64,000 bases of DNA from Haloarcula halophila. GTDB lineage: Archaea > Halobacteriota > Halobacteria > Halobacteriales > Haloarculaceae. How positions within the stretch are numbered: the first letter of the stretch is position 1; every line of letters begins with the position of its first letter. The stretch lies in contig NZ_CP119559.1 of the NCBI RefSeq assembly GCF_029278565.1, forward strand, positions 1,364,001 to 1,428,000, written 5' to 3'. Of this stretch, positions 52,002-61,555 are shown piece after piece. The notes beneath the pieces are model-generated. The model worked only from the letters and a program-made list of their open reading frames with translations. It ran no database searches and was not told where the DNA came from. The translations under genes were made by a program, and so were the position numbers.

Positions 52002-52523
52002 ATGCACGTCGACATCGTGCCGGTCGGCGAGGTCTCCGCGCAGGTCAAACGCGAGGCCTCCGACGGGCTGCGGGCGACCTACGACTGCGAGGTCTCCATG
52101 CACGATCCCCAGTCCATCCCGGCCGGTGCGTACGATGCCGACCGCGACCAGTACCGCGCCGAGGAGTTCATCGACCTGGCTCGCCGAGTGGGGTCGGGCG
52201 GGAAGAACATCGCGATCACCCCGATGGATCTGTTCTACCGGCGCCGCAACTACGTCTTCGGCTTAGCGTATCTGGGTGGCTCCGGGAGCGTCATCTCCAC
52301 CTACCGGCTCCAGACGACCTCCGATGGCGGGTTCTCGAACCGCTCGGCCGGCGAGATCTTCTCGGCCCGCGTCCGCAAGGAGGTCGTCCACGAGATCGGC
52401 CACACGCTCGGCCTGGAACACTGTGACAACAAACGCTGTGTCATGAACTTCTCCCCGACGGTCCGGCAGGTCGACGTGAAAGAACCCTCGCTGTGTGGTT
52501 CCTGCCAGCGGAACGTCCTCTGA
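52002..52523 (+). CDS. amzA: Archaemetzincin (archaelysin), zinc metalloprotease
   Basis: A 173-residue protein with the full archaemetzincin signature: HEIGHTLGLEHC (H130, H134, H140 as zinc ligands, then Cys), a downstream CVMNF with Met turn, and a CGSC pair that with the earlier cysteines forms the second zinc site. Length matches archaeal AmzA. Physiological substrate unknown. Confidence 0.94.
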   Translation: MHVDIVPVGEVSAQVKREASDGLRATYDCEVSMHDPQSIPAGAYDADRDQYRAEEFIDLARRVGSGGKNIAITPMDLFYRRRNYVFGLAYLGGSGSVISTYRLQTTSDGGFSNRSAGEIFSARVRKEVVHEIGHTLGLEHCDNKRCVMNFSPTVRQVDVKEPSLCGSCQRNVL

Positions 52524-52595
52524 TCGGCGGCCGCGATCGTACCTAACGAATTAGGCTGTCCGGATAATATCCTCTACGGCTTAGGTGTGTGTGTA

Positions 52596-52811
52596 ATGAG
52601 CAAGAGCCAGTCCTCCGATCGGGCCGAAGAACTCGGTGACATCTTCGTCTCGGTCACCGGCGGTGAATCGGTTACCGAACACCAGGACGACGACGCCTCC
52701 GACCGGGAACTCCGGCCGGACGAGGAGTTCGACCCCGACGAGGTCGCCGACGGCCTCGACGACGCAGTCGCCGGGTCGGAGACTGGCGATACGAGCGACC
52801 CCGCGGCCTGA
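52596..52811 (+). CDS. Small acidic protein
   Basis: A 71-residue protein, very rich in Asp and Glu, with a short amphipathic start (MSKSQSSDRAEELGDIFVSV) and no hydrophobic segment or Cys. ATG at 52596 with a TATA-like GGATAATATC about 25-35 nt upstream. Haloarchaea have many such small acidic proteins. Function unknown. Confidence 0.6.
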   Translation: MSKSQSSDRAEELGDIFVSVTGGESVTEHQDDDASDRELRPDEEFDPDEVADGLDDAVAGSETGDTSDPAA

Positions 52812-52888
52812 TTCGGGCAGTACGTCTCGGCCCGTCGGCGACAGTGCCGTCGCTCCGGACGAAGCGAACGACGGAGAAAGGAGTTACC

Positions 52889-53155
52889 TCAGACGCCCGC
52901 TTGCTGCAGTGCGTCCTCCAAGTCGTCGGCCTGCGTGACGCCGACGAAGCGTTCGACGATGCCGTCGTCGTTCTCGACGATGAGTGTCGGCAGCGAGCGT
53001 ACCTGGTACTCGTTGGCGACGTCCTGCTCTTCGTCGACGTTGATCTTCTCGAACTCGACGTCGGTCCACTCCTCCTTGAGGTCGTCAAGGATCGGGTCCT
53101 GGGTCTTACACGGACCACACCAGTCGGCGTAGAAGTCCTTGAGTGTAACCGTCAT
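52889..53155 (-). CDS. Thioredoxin-like protein
   Basis: An 88-residue thioredoxin fold with the classic active site WCGPC (C13, C16) after strand 1 and the cis-Pro in RSLPTLIVEN. It is shorter than bacterial thioredoxin, as for small archaeal forms. Cytoplasmic disulfide reductant. A TATA-like CTTATC lies about 27 nt before the ATG. Confidence 0.95.
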   Translation of the reverse strand: MTVTLKDFYADWCGPCKTQDPILDDLKEEWTDVEFEKINVDEEQDVANEYQVRSLPTLIVENDDGIVERFVGVTQADDLEDALQQAGV

Positions 53156-53262
53156 GGTCTCTTCGATGTAACCTATGTGGCCAGATAAGGGTTGTCCATG
53201 TGCGGCGCTCGGACACGACCGAAGCCGAAAGGCTTACTCCGCGGGACTGACGAAGACTGGAT

Positions 53263-53424
53263 ATGAGCAGTAGCGACGGCGGCGGACTCATGTCCAGTGC
53301 CGGACTCGTCCGGTACTTCGACGCCGAAGACCAGAACACGATCCGTGTCGACCCGCGAACAATCGTCGCCTTCGGCGTCCTGTTCGGTGTACTGATGCTC
53401 GTGCTGAACGCCACCGCAGTATAA
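53263..53424 (+). CDS. secG: Preprotein translocase subunit Sec61 beta (SecG)
   Basis: A 53-residue protein: Ser/Gly-rich start ([15 protein letters not shown]), the conserved RYFDAED segment and one C-terminal membrane helix ([15 protein letters not shown]). This is the archaeal Sec61 beta family, the third subunit of the SecYE channel. ATG at 53263 with a TATA-like box about 28 nt upstream (GCTTACT). Convincing despite its size. Confidence 0.9.
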   Translation: MSSSDGGGLMSSAGLVRYFDAEDQNTIRVDPRTIVAFGVLFGVLMLVLNATAV

Positions 53425-53664
53425 GGCCGCCGTTCTTCCTCGGGTGTCCGCACGCGCTCTCCGAGCCTGCCGTCCCACTCGCCGCGAAAACGGTTCGACC
53501 ACACTACTCACGGGTTCGCCGTGCGCGTTCTCGGTCGCGGGCTGCCCCATCCCGTTCGAGTGAGCCTCCGCTCGGCGGATGCTCCGAACGCCGTTGACAC
53601 CCGGCTGTTGCTTCCATGATGGGAAGTCGCGGCGTTTTTCCACGCTTGTCACCCAACAGCGGGT
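53425..53664. other. Gap between secG and the following gene
   Basis: 240 bp without a supportable gene. The minus strand is open across it, but the translation shows no domain. Confidence 0.4.
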
Positions 53665-54039
53665 ATGCACTTCACCCAGCGCGAACAGCACGCGCTCCGC
53701 GAGGCCGGCGTCGACCAGGCGACCATCGAGGCAGCGTCCGAGGCCGTCGTCGAGGCGACCGCCGACGCGGCCGCCGACATCGAGGCGTTCTTCGCCGACG
53801 CCGGGACCGTCTACTCCGACATGGACCGCGCGCACAGTGCCAGCGAGATCCAGGAACACACCGTCGACTACTGTGATCTATTCACCCACGCCGACGACAT
53901 CCGGGGGTACCTTCGGTTCGACCGGTGGGGTGTTCCAGTCGAAGGCGGGCGCGTCCTGAGCGACGAGCGTGTCGAACTGACGCTGGGGCCGACCGTCGAC
54001 GGCCGGGTCCGGTTCGCGTACGACGAGGACGCGCTATGA
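53665..54039 (+). CDS. Conserved haloarchaeal protein coupled to FAU-1
   Basis: A 124-residue protein: helical first half (HFTQREQHALREAGVDQATI, an Ala/Glu-rich helix) and a beta-rich second half (RFDRWGVPVEGGRVLSDERVEL). No known motif. Its stop overlaps the FAU-1 start (ATGA), so the two are translationally coupled and may act together in RNA metabolism. Confidence 0.75.
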   Translation: MHFTQREQHALREAGVDQATIEAASEAVVEATADAAADIEAFFADAGTVYSDMDRAHSASEIQEHTVDYCDLFTHADDIRGYLRFDRWGVPVEGGRVLSDERVELTLGPTVDGRVRFAYDEDAL

Positions 54040-55427
54040 CCGTCAAGCTCAGGGGCATCTACACGACGGCGCTGACCCACCTGCTGACAGAGGCCGGTCA
54101 CGAGGTGGTCCAGGCGTCCGGGCCGATCCGCGACCGGTTCGACGCCGACTTCGGAACCGAGCGGGCCGCAGTGACCGTCGCGACGACCGACGACCGCCAG
54201 GGTGTCGGCGTCAGCGGCGACGACGAGCGGGTCGCGGCCGTCCAGGAACTCGTGACCGGCGTGGGACGGGACACGCTGTGGTGGCCGGACCCGACGCCCG
54301 AGGGGGCCGTCTACGCCGGCGAGGTGACCGAGACGCTCGGGAGCGGTGCGGTCGTGGACCTGGGTGACGCCGAAGGGTTCCTGCCGTACGGCAACGCCGA
54401 CGACCGCGTCGAGACCGGCGACCGGCTAGTGGTCCAGGTGGCCGAGGCAGGCGCTCCCTGGACGGACGGCCGGCCCGTCCTGGAGACGGCCGTCGCCGTC
54501 CGCGGGTCGCTGCTGTCGCTCGTCCGGGGAGCCAGCACCGACACCGGCGGCGTCGGCGGTCCGTCGATGCTGGACCTGGTGGCGGCTGATCCCCGCGAGG
54601 GGTGGGGGGTCTCCTGGGAACGGGCGAGCGACGACGCCGACTTCGACGCGCTGGCGGCGGCACTGTCGGCAGCCAACGAACGCGCCGCGGCCATCGACGA
54701 CGCGCTCGCGGACGCGCCGCCGGCCGAGGAGACCGCTCCGCACTGCTACTGGGACGACACGACGACGACGTGGGTCTGGTTCGGCCGGGAGAGCCGCTTC
54801 GAACTGGACGAGGCCCGCCGTGCAGTGACGACGACGATGACCGGCCACCACCGGCTGAAGGCCGGCCACCGGACCGCGAGCACTGCCATCGACTACGTCG
54901 AGGCACTGTGTGACGACCCCGAGGGTGAGTTCCCCTTCGCCGTCACCGCCGAGCAGTTCGGGCCACGCGAGGGCGGGTCGCTCGAACTCGGCCACGGCAA
55001 GCCCGACGGCCGGCTCATCAGCCTGGGCAGGGGCGAGGTCACGGCCGTCGACGCCGACGGGACCGTCACCGTCGAACGGGAACTCTCACCCGGCGGCGAG
55101 TACGACGCCCTGGGCGTCCCGAAGGAGGGCGGAGACATCGCCGAGACGACCCTGAAGGAGGGTCGGTGGTGGTACCCGACGACCTACCGCGACAGCGAGG
55201 GGACGAGCAAGGGGACCTACGTCAACGTCTGTACCCCCGTCGAGATCTTCCCGGAGACGGCCCGCTACGTCGATCTGCACGTCGACGTGGTCCGTCACGC
55301 CGACGGAACCGTCGAACGCGTCGACGACGACGAACTCGACGCCGCCGTCGCGGCAGGCGAGGTCCCCGAAGAACTCGCCGAACGGGCCCGCGGCGTCGCC
55401 GCGGCCGTCGAGAACGCCCTATCGTGA
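54036..55427 (+). CDS. FAU-1-family RNA-binding protein / probable ribonuclease
   Basis: A 463-residue protein with an S1-like domain (about 85-155; VTETLGSGAVVDLGDAEGFLP) and a C-terminal DUF402 domain (about 330-430; YREG-type strands around GGEYDALGVPKEGG). This is the archaeal FAU-1 (RNase E/G-related) family; a Pyrococcus member binds AU-rich RNA, and Thermococcus/Pyrococcus members process rRNA. ATG at 54036 overlaps the preceding stop by 4 nt. Confidence 0.9.
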   Translation: MTVKLRGIYTTALTHLLTEAGHEVVQASGPIRDRFDADFGTERAAVTVATTDDRQGVGVSGDDERVAAVQELVTGVGRDTLWWPDPTPEGAVYAGEVTETLGSGAVVDLGDAEGFLPYGNADDRVETGDRLVVQVAEAGAPWTDGRPVLETAVAVRGSLLSLVRGASTDTGGVGGPSMLDLVAADPREGWGVSWERASDDADFDALAAALSAANERAAAIDDALADAPPAEETAPHCYWDDTTTTWVWFGRESRFELDEARRAVTTTMTGHHRLKAGHRTASTAIDYVEALCDDPEGEFPFAVTAEQFGPREGGSLELGHGKPDGRLISLGRGEVTAVDADGTVTVERELSPGGEYDALGVPKEGGDIAETTLKEGRWWYPTTYRDSEGTSKGTYVNVCTPVEIFPETARYVDLHVDVVRHADGTVERVDDDELDAAVAAGEVPEELAERARGVAAAVENALS

Positions 55428-56837
55428 GTGGTCGTCGCGGCGTCGACGACGGGCGTACCAGGCCGCGAGTCCCAGCGCCGACAGCGCCCCGAGGACGCCG
55501 AACCCGTCGCCGGAGACCCCCGACGCCGACCGTCCCGTCGATCCCTCGGTCGGTGTCGCGGTGGCCGTCGGCGTCTCGACACTGGCCGGGTCCGGAAACG
55601 TGTAGAGCCCGGGCTGGACGTCGGCGCCGCCGACGGCGTTCGTACTCGTCGCGACGAAACAGCCGCTGGCCCGCTGTGCGGTCCAGAACGCCGTGTCGTC
55701 GGCGTCACGCCACGTTGCGATCTCGCGTGGCTCCGACGGGTCCGAGAGGTCGTGGACCCTGACGCCGCCGTTGTACCACGCCGAGTAACACCGGCCGTCG
55801 ACCAACTCGAAGTTGTGTGCCGTCGTCAGGACCCCGCCAGGCGTGGGGTCGCTGGTCGGCGGCGGTTCGATCGTCGCGAGGTGGGTCACCGCCGACAGGT
55901 CGTCGATATCGTAGAGCGCGAGCCCGCTCGGCCCGCCGCTGTCGTCGCCGTCCAGGTCCCAGGACTCGGCACCGACCCCCAGCAGGCCGGCCGTCTCGTC
56001 GACGGTGACGAAGTGGTCGTTGCCGGGCGGTTCCGACCGCTCGGTTCCGGGGTCCTCGACCGCCGTCAACTCGGCCGGTGACCGCCCGCGAACGCGGGCC
56101 AGGCGTTCTGGGGCCGTCGGGTCCGAGACGTCGAGCACCCACGTCCCGGCGTCCCAGTAGGCCAAGTACGCCCGGTCGCCCTGGACCCACACGTCGTGGA
56201 GCGGCCGGAGCGTGGCGGGAACGTCTGCCCACCGCTCGTCGGCGTCGGTCAGCCGCCAGGTCCCGACTTCCCGGCCGGTTCGTGTATCGACGACGAGCAG
56301 CGGGTTCCCGTCGCGACCGCCGCCGGTCAGGTAGGCGTGGCGGCCGTCGAAATCACAGTTGTGGATCGTCGTCTCGACTTGGGCGGCCCCGACCTGGGTT
56401 GGTGCCTGTCGATCGCTAACGTCGAAGACGACCAGTCCGTGTGCCCCGTCGGCCGGGTGGGCCGGCCCCGCGACCAGGAGCCGGCTCCCGCTGACCGCGA
56501 GGTCCTGGACGCGGTTGATCGGTCCGGACTCGGTGTCGCCCAGCAGGTCTGAGACCCGGGTCAGCAGCCGTGGTCTGGTCGGCGTGACGAGGTCGACGAC
56601 AGCCACTCCGTCGCCGGTCGCGACGTAGGCCGTGTGGCCGTCGGGGCTGGTGACGGTCTCGTAGGCCGCCGAGAGCGCGAGAAAACCGAGCGGTCCGTCG
56701 CCGGACGGCGTCTCCGAGATCGGCGTCCGGTCGGTGCCCTCGGGGAGCGGATGGCCGGAGACGGTCCGGCCCCCGAGGCTGGCACCGACAGCAGCGCCCG
56801 TGACGCCGACGGTCCGGAGGAACGCCCGGCGGTTCAT
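55419..56837 (-). CDS. Tat-exported LVIVD-type beta-propeller protein with PGF-CTERM-like anchor
   Basis: A 472-residue protein with twin-arginine signal RRAFLRT (R3-R4). The body consists of LVIVD-type blades, seen in GVAVVDLVTPTRP, GLVVFDVSDRQAP, TWVLDVSDPTAPE, GLALYDIDDLSAV and GVRVHDLSDPSEP. A Thr-rich linker leads to a C-terminal DGFGVLGALSALGLA helix plus RRRRR. This tail has the shape of a PGF-CTERM sorting signal but with DGF for PGF. Probably cell-surface; ligand unknown. It overlaps the FAU-1 3' end by 9 bp. Confidence 0.82.
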   Translation of the reverse strand: MNRRAFLRTVGVTGAAVGASLGGRTVSGHPLPEGTDRTPISETPSGDGPLGFLALSAAYETVTSPDGHTAYVATGDGVAVVDLVTPTRPRLLTRVSDLLGDTESGPINRVQDLAVSGSRLLVAGPAHPADGAHGLVVFDVSDRQAPTQVGAAQVETTIHNCDFDGRHAYLTGGGRDGNPLLVVDTRTGREVGTWRLTDADERWADVPATLRPLHDVWVQGDRAYLAYWDAGTWVLDVSDPTAPERLARVRGRSPAELTAVEDPGTERSEPPGNDHFVTVDETAGLLGVGAESWDLDGDDSGGPSGLALYDIDDLSAVTHLATIEPPPTSDPTPGGVLTTAHNFELVDGRCYSAWYNGGVRVHDLSDPSEPREIATWRDADDTAFWTAQRASGCFVATSTNAVGGADVQPGLYTFPDPASVETPTATATPTEGSTGRSASGVSGDGFGVLGALSALGLAAWYARRRRRDDHSR

Positions 56838-56885
56838 ACCGGCGCTCGGGGACAGACGGAAAGAAGCGTTGCGGTGCGCGGGCGG

Positions 56886-57467
56886 TCAGTTCCCCTGGAT
56901 GGCGTCGATGACCATCGCGGCCGCGATGATGACCTCTTTCGGGACGGAACTGGCGTCGTCGATCGTGATGTCGTACCGGTCTTTCATCGAGAACTGGCCG
57001 TCGATGTTGCCGACGTGACCGCCCTCGCTGTCGGTGATCTCGTACTTGTGGGGGATCCACTGACCGAACGGGAGGAAGTGGCGGGCGAGCGTGATCGCGG
57101 CACCCTGGGAGTCGATCTGTGCCAGCACCTCCTCGGTCTGGGCGTCGCGGACGCGCCACGTGTCCTGCAGGATCGAGAAGTCGTTGTCGAGGACGACGAG
57201 ATCCTCGTCGGTCTGTGAGTCGGTCAGTGTGTAGTTGCCCGCGACGTCGAGCATGCTGCCGGCGTTGACCTCGAAGACGTCGTTGTCGTTTCCGTCGACG
57301 AAGGGGAACGACTCCTTGGCCTTGAACATCTTCTGTTTCCCGCGGAGGACGACGTTGTCGTTGTCGTCCATCGCCTTGTACTTGTTGCGGACGAGGCTCT
57401 GTTCGACGGTGTAGCTGTCGTCGCTCAGGTCCAGTCCCGTGATGTCGTACGTCCCAGTCGTGCTCAT
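56886..57467 (-). CDS. LURP-one-related (tubby-like) protein
   Basis: A 193-residue protein with the LURP-one/tubby C-terminal-like beta barrel: repeated short strands ending in a central helix, for example KYKAMDDNDNVVLRGKQKMF, DVFEVNAGSMLDVAGNYTLT and WIPHKYEITDSEGGHVGNI. Possible phospholipid-binding role, as for scramblase-like relatives. ATG at 57467; an AT-rich stretch upstream could be the promoter. Confidence 0.85.
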   Translation of the reverse strand: MSTTGTYDITGLDLSDDSYTVEQSLVRNKYKAMDDNDNVVLRGKQKMFKAKESFPFVDGNDNDVFEVNAGSMLDVAGNYTLTDSQTDEDLVVLDNDFSILQDTWRVRDAQTEEVLAQIDSQGAAITLARHFLPFGQWIPHKYEITDSEGGHVGNIDGQFSMKDRYDITIDDASSVPKEVIIAAAMVIDAIQGN

Positions 57468-57693
57468 ATTTTCGACCCTCGATACACAGTCACTTAGTTG
57501 TAATGGACGTAACAAAAGCAGATATATAGTCGTATAGAACCGTCTAATCCCATTCTCCGGTCCACTGGACACGTAATATATCGGCGTCGGGGACCGAAAC
57601 CTACGCACGGGGCTGGCTCTCGGTTCGTCGAGTGACCGGAGACGGACAGGAACCGACAGGGTTTCACGGCCACCGTCCTTGGGAACCCCATAG

Positions 57694-60678
57694 ATGAGCA
57701 AGGACGTCATCGAGGTCCGCGGTGCCGAGGAGCACAACCTCAAGGACGTCGACGTGGAGATCCCCCGCGAGGAACTCACCGTCGTCACGGGGTTGTCGGG
57801 GTCGGGCAAGTCCTCTCTGGCATTCGAGACAGTGTACGCCGAGGGGCAACGCCGCTACATCGAGTCGCTGTCGGCCTACGCCCGGAACTTCCTGGGGCAG
57901 ATGGACAAACCCCAGGTCGAGAACGTCGAGGGACTGTCCCCGGCGATCTCGATCGACCAGAAGAACGCCGCCAACAACCCCCGGTCGACGGTCGGGACCG
58001 TCACGGAACTTCACGACTACCTCCGCCTGCTGTACGCCCGCGTCGGGGTCCCTCACTGTCCGGAGTGTGGCCGCGAGGTCGGCGAGCAGTCCGCCCAGAA
58101 CATGGTCTCGCGTATCCTCGATCTCCCCGAGGGGACGCGACTGAAACTCTGTGCGCCGGTCGTCCGGGACCAGAAGGGCGCCTTCGAGGACCTGTTCGAC
58201 GACCTCGTGAGCGAGGGGTACTCCCGGGTGGAGGTCGACGGGGAGGAGTACGACCTGACGCTGGATCGGCCCGACTTAGACGAAAACTACGATCACACCG
58301 TCGACGTGGTCGTCGACCGCGTGAAAGTCTCTGCGGACGCTCGGTCGCGGATCACCGACTCCGTGGAGACGGCTCTGGAGGAGGCCGACGGGACGCTGAA
58401 AGTCGTCGTCCCGGACCCACCCGAGGGTGCCGCCGAGGCGCTGGGCGGGTCGACGGCGCGGTCGACAGGCGCCCTCGGGGACGCCGAGGACGAGGCGACG
58501 GCAGCCGAAAGCGACGACCGCCTCGTCGTCGAACTCTCTGAAGACCTCGCCTGCACCCACTGTGGGATCGACATCTCCGAGATCGAGACCCGCTCCTTCT
58601 CGTTCAACTCGCCTCACGGCGCCTGTCCGGAGTGTGAGGGGCTTGGCGAGACGAAAGAGGTCAGCGAGGAGCTGGTGATCACCGACCCCGGCAAGCCACT
58701 CAAGCACGTCTTCGAGCCCTGGAGCTACGACCGGACCTACTACTCCCGACAACTGGACAACGTCGCCGACCACTTCGGCGTCTCCCTGGAGACCCCCTTC
58801 GAAGAACTGGACGAGTCCATCCAGCGGCAGTTCCTCTACGGCACCGACGACGTGGTCCACTTCGAGTGGCGGACGAAGAACGGCACCCGCGAGAAGACCG
58901 AGCGCTTCGAGGGCGTGATCCCGAACCTCGAACGCCGGCACGTCGAGACCGACTCCGACCGCGCCCGCGAGCACATCGAGGAGTTCATGGCGACGACGAC
59001 GTGTCCGGCCTGCGAGGGGACCCGACTGAAAGCCGAGTCCCGCGCGGTGCTGGTCGACGGGACCTCGATCACCGCGGTCAACCGGATGTCCATCGGCGAC
59101 GCCCTGGCCCACTTCGAGGAGATGGAGGCGACCCTCTCGGCCCGTGACACCAAGATCGCCGCGGAGATCCTGAAGGAGATCCGCGCCCGCCTGGGGTTCA
59201 TGCAGGAGGTCGGCCTGGAGTATCTCACGCTGGACCGCGAAGCGGCGACCCTCTCTGGCGGGGAGAGCCAGCGCATCCGGCTGGCCACCCAGATCGGGTC
59301 CGGACTCGTGGGCGTGCTGTACGTCCTCGACGAGCCCTCGATCGGGCTCCACCAGCGGGACAACGACCGGTTGCTCAACACCCTCGAAGAACTGCGTGAC
59401 CTCGGGAACACGCTGCTCGTGGTCGAACACGACACCGAGACGATGCGCCGGGCCGACAACGTCATCGACATGGGTCCCGGCCCGGGCAAACAGGGCGGAG
59501 AGATCGTCGTCAACGGGCCACAGGAGGAACTGATGGCCGCCGAGGCGTCGATCACGGGCGACTACCTGGCCGGCGAGCGACAGATCCCGGTGCCCGACGA
59601 GCGCCGCGAGTCCGACAGCGCTCTCACGGTCCGGGGAGCGCGTCAGCACAACCTCGCGGATCTGGACGTCGAGTTCCCGCTGGGGACGTTCACCGCCATC
59701 ACCGGCGTCTCCGGTTCCGGGAAGTCGACGCTGATGCACGACGTGCTGTACAAGGGACTCGTCCGCCGGATGAACGACACCGACGTCAACCCCGGCGAAC
59801 ACGACGCCATCGAGGGGATCGACCGGATCGAGACGGTCCGGCTGATCGACCAGTCCCCGATCGGCCGTACGCCCCGCTCGAACCCCGCGACCTACACGAA
59901 CGTCTTCGACCACATCCGGGAGCTGTTCGCCGAGACCAACCTCTCGAAACAGCGGGGCTACGAGAAAGGACGGTTCTCCTTCAACGTCAAGGGCGGCCGC
60001 TGTGAGGGCTGTGGCGGCCAGGGAACGGTCACCATCGACATGAACTTCCTCTCGGACGTCGAGGTTCCCTGCGAGGAGTGTGGCGGCGCCCGCTACAACG
60101 ACGAGACGCTGGATGTCGAGTACAAGGGCGCGACCATCGCCGACGTGCTGGAGATGACCGTCGACGAGGCCTACGACTTCTTCGAGAGCCACAGCGGCAT
60201 CCGCCGCCGGCTGGAACTGTTGAAGGACGTGGGGCTGGGCTACATGAAACTCGGCCAGCCGTCGACGACGCTCTCCGGGGGCGAGGCCCAGCGGATCAAA
60301 CTCGCCGAGGAACTGGGGAAGAAAGACTCCGGCGAGACGCTGTATCTGCTTGACGAACCCACGACCGGGCTCCACCCCGCCGACGAGCGGAAACTCATCG
60401 ACGTCCTCCACCGCCTGACCGACGACGGCAACACCGTGGTCGTCATCGAACACGAACTCGACCTCGTGAAAAACGCCGACTACATCGTCGATCTCGGGCC
60501 GGAGGGCGGCGAACACGGTGGTCGACTGGTCGCCGAGGGGACGCCCGAGGCGGTCGCTCGGACCGAGGAGTCACACACCGGCCGGTACCTCCGTGATCTG
60601 TTGCCCGGCGTCGACCTGGAGGGGCCACGCGCCGACCGGGACGCAGACGAGGTCGCCGCGAAAGCGGACGACGACTGA
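57694..60678 (+). CDS. uvrA: UvrABC excinuclease subunit A
   Basis: A 994-residue protein with the full UvrA plan. Walker A 1 is GLSGSGKS (33-40), followed by YIESLSAYARNFLGQM. Zinc cysteines CPECG and CTHCG lie in the insertion, and the first signature is LSGGESQRIRLA. Walker A 2 is GVSGSGKST, the zinc finger CEGCGGQG...CEECGG, and the second signature LSGGEAQRIKLAEEL. It recognises bulky DNA damage in nucleotide excision repair. uvrB and uvrC are not adjacent. ATG at 57694. Confidence 0.97.
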   Translation: MSKDVIEVRGAEEHNLKDVDVEIPREELTVVTGLSGSGKSSLAFETVYAEGQRRYIESLSAYARNFLGQMDKPQVENVEGLSPAISIDQKNAANNPRSTVGTVTELHDYLRLLYARVGVPHCPECGREVGEQSAQNMVSRILDLPEGTRLKLCAPVVRDQKGAFEDLFDDLVSEGYSRVEVDGEEYDLTLDRPDLDENYDHTVDVVVDRVKVSADARSRITDSVETALEEADGTLKVVVPDPPEGAAEALGGSTARSTGALGDAEDEATAAESDDRLVVELSEDLACTHCGIDISEIETRSFSFNSPHGACPECEGLGETKEVSEELVITDPGKPLKHVFEPWSYDRTYYSRQLDNVADHFGVSLETPFEELDESIQRQFLYGTDDVVHFEWRTKNGTREKTERFEGVIPNLERRHVETDSDRAREHIEEFMATTTCPACEGTRLKAESRAVLVDGTSITAVNRMSIGDALAHFEEMEATLSARDTKIAAEILKEIRARLGFMQEVGLEYLTLDREAATLSGGESQRIRLATQIGSGLVGVLYVLDEPSIGLHQRDNDRLLNTLEELRDLGNTLLVVEHDTETMRRADNVIDMGPGPGKQGGEIVVNGPQEELMAAEASITGDYLAGERQIPVPDERRESDSALTVRGARQHNLADLDVEFPLGTFTAITGVSGSGKSTLMHDVLYKGLVRRMNDTDVNPGEHDAIEGIDRIETVRLIDQSPIGRTPRSNPATYTNVFDHIRELFAETNLSKQRGYEKGRFSFNVKGGRCEGCGGQGTVTIDMNFLSDVEVPCEECGGARYNDETLDVEYKGATIADVLEMTVDEAYDFFESHSGIRRRLELLKDVGLGYMKLGQPSTTLSGGEAQRIKLAEELGKKDSGETLYLLDEPTTGLHPADERKLIDVLHRLTDDGNTVVVIEHELDLVKNADYIVDLGPEGGEHGGRLVAEGTPEAVARTEESHTGRYLRDLLPGVDLEGPRADRDADEVAAKADDD

Positions 60679-60746
60679 GAGCGAGCACCACAAGACGGCC
60701 GCAACCGGACCAACGCTTTTTGTGACTGTCGACGGACACGGCTCGT

Positions 60747-61508
60747 ATGGCACAGTCGACAGCGGAACCGACGCGAAAGCGGGGCATCGGTGGGCTCGCA
60801 CAGCAGGCGAACCCGGCGTTCGCGGTGGGGGCGGTGGCGATCCCGCTGGTGGCGTTCGCCGCGGCGGTCGCGAGCGGGCGCATCCGTGCGCTGACCTACG
60901 TCCACGTGATGGCCGGGGTTCTCTGGACCGGGATCGACCTGTTCATCGGGCTGGTGTTGGGGCCAGTCCTGGGCGGCCAAGAACCCGAGCAGCGAGCGTC
61001 GTTCTTCCGGTCGTTCACGCCGAAGATGACCTTCCTGATGCCGACGCTGGCGACGGTGACGATCACCGGCGGAATCGTGTTGGCGCTCCGTCTCGGGAAG
61101 TTCCCGAACGCCGACCCGTGGCTAGCGCTCATGACCGCGGCGACGACGATCCCGATCGTCCTGTTGCTCGGCGCACAGTTCGACGCGCTGACCGACCCCA
61201 AGACGCTGCTGGCGCTCGCCGTCGCGGTCGTCGGCTCCGGCGCGTATCTGTGGACCGCCCTGCCCGACTTCGCGATGACCTCGCCCTGGATCGTCGCCAC
61301 GCTGGCCATCGTGACGCTGCTGACGGTCCAGGGCTTCGGCGTGATCCTCCCAGGGGAGGTACGCATCTACCGCCAGGTCGTCTCGGAGAACCCCGACATC
61401 GACCTGATCTCGGAGATCGGGATGCGAAACGCCCGTCTCGGCGGACTCCAGGGGGTCCTCCAGCTAGCGATCGTCTTCGTGATGGTCGGGCTGCGGTGGT
61501 GGCGTTGA
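60747..61508 (+). CDS. Six-helix membrane protein of unknown function
   Basis: A 253-residue protein with a short basic N-terminus and about six transmembrane helices (for example VHVMAGVLWTGIDLFIGLVL, MPTLATVTITGGIVLALRLG). The HV...W...D residues in helix 2 recall DUF2269-like or heme-linked membrane proteins. Not assigned. A T-run (GCTTTTTG) about 28 nt before the ATG may be both the uvrA end signal and its TATA element. Confidence 0.75.
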   Translation: MAQSTAEPTRKRGIGGLAQQANPAFAVGAVAIPLVAFAAAVASGRIRALTYVHVMAGVLWTGIDLFIGLVLGPVLGGQEPEQRASFFRSFTPKMTFLMPTLATVTITGGIVLALRLGKFPNADPWLALMTAATTIPIVLLLGAQFDALTDPKTLLALAVAVVGSGAYLWTALPDFAMTSPWIVATLAIVTLLTVQGFGVILPGEVRIYRQVVSENPDIDLISEIGMRNARLGGLQGVLQLAIVFVMVGLRWWR

Positions 61509-61555
61509 ACCCGTAGGCAGAAAGCATATTTTCGCGTCGCGAGTCGGTCGGAAGT

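Noticed and set aside
58276-60516. Open minus-strand frame of 746 codons opposite uvrA
   Set aside because: Long antisense frames are common in GC-rich haloarchaeal genes. Its translation is not domain-like, while the plus strand encodes complete UvrA.
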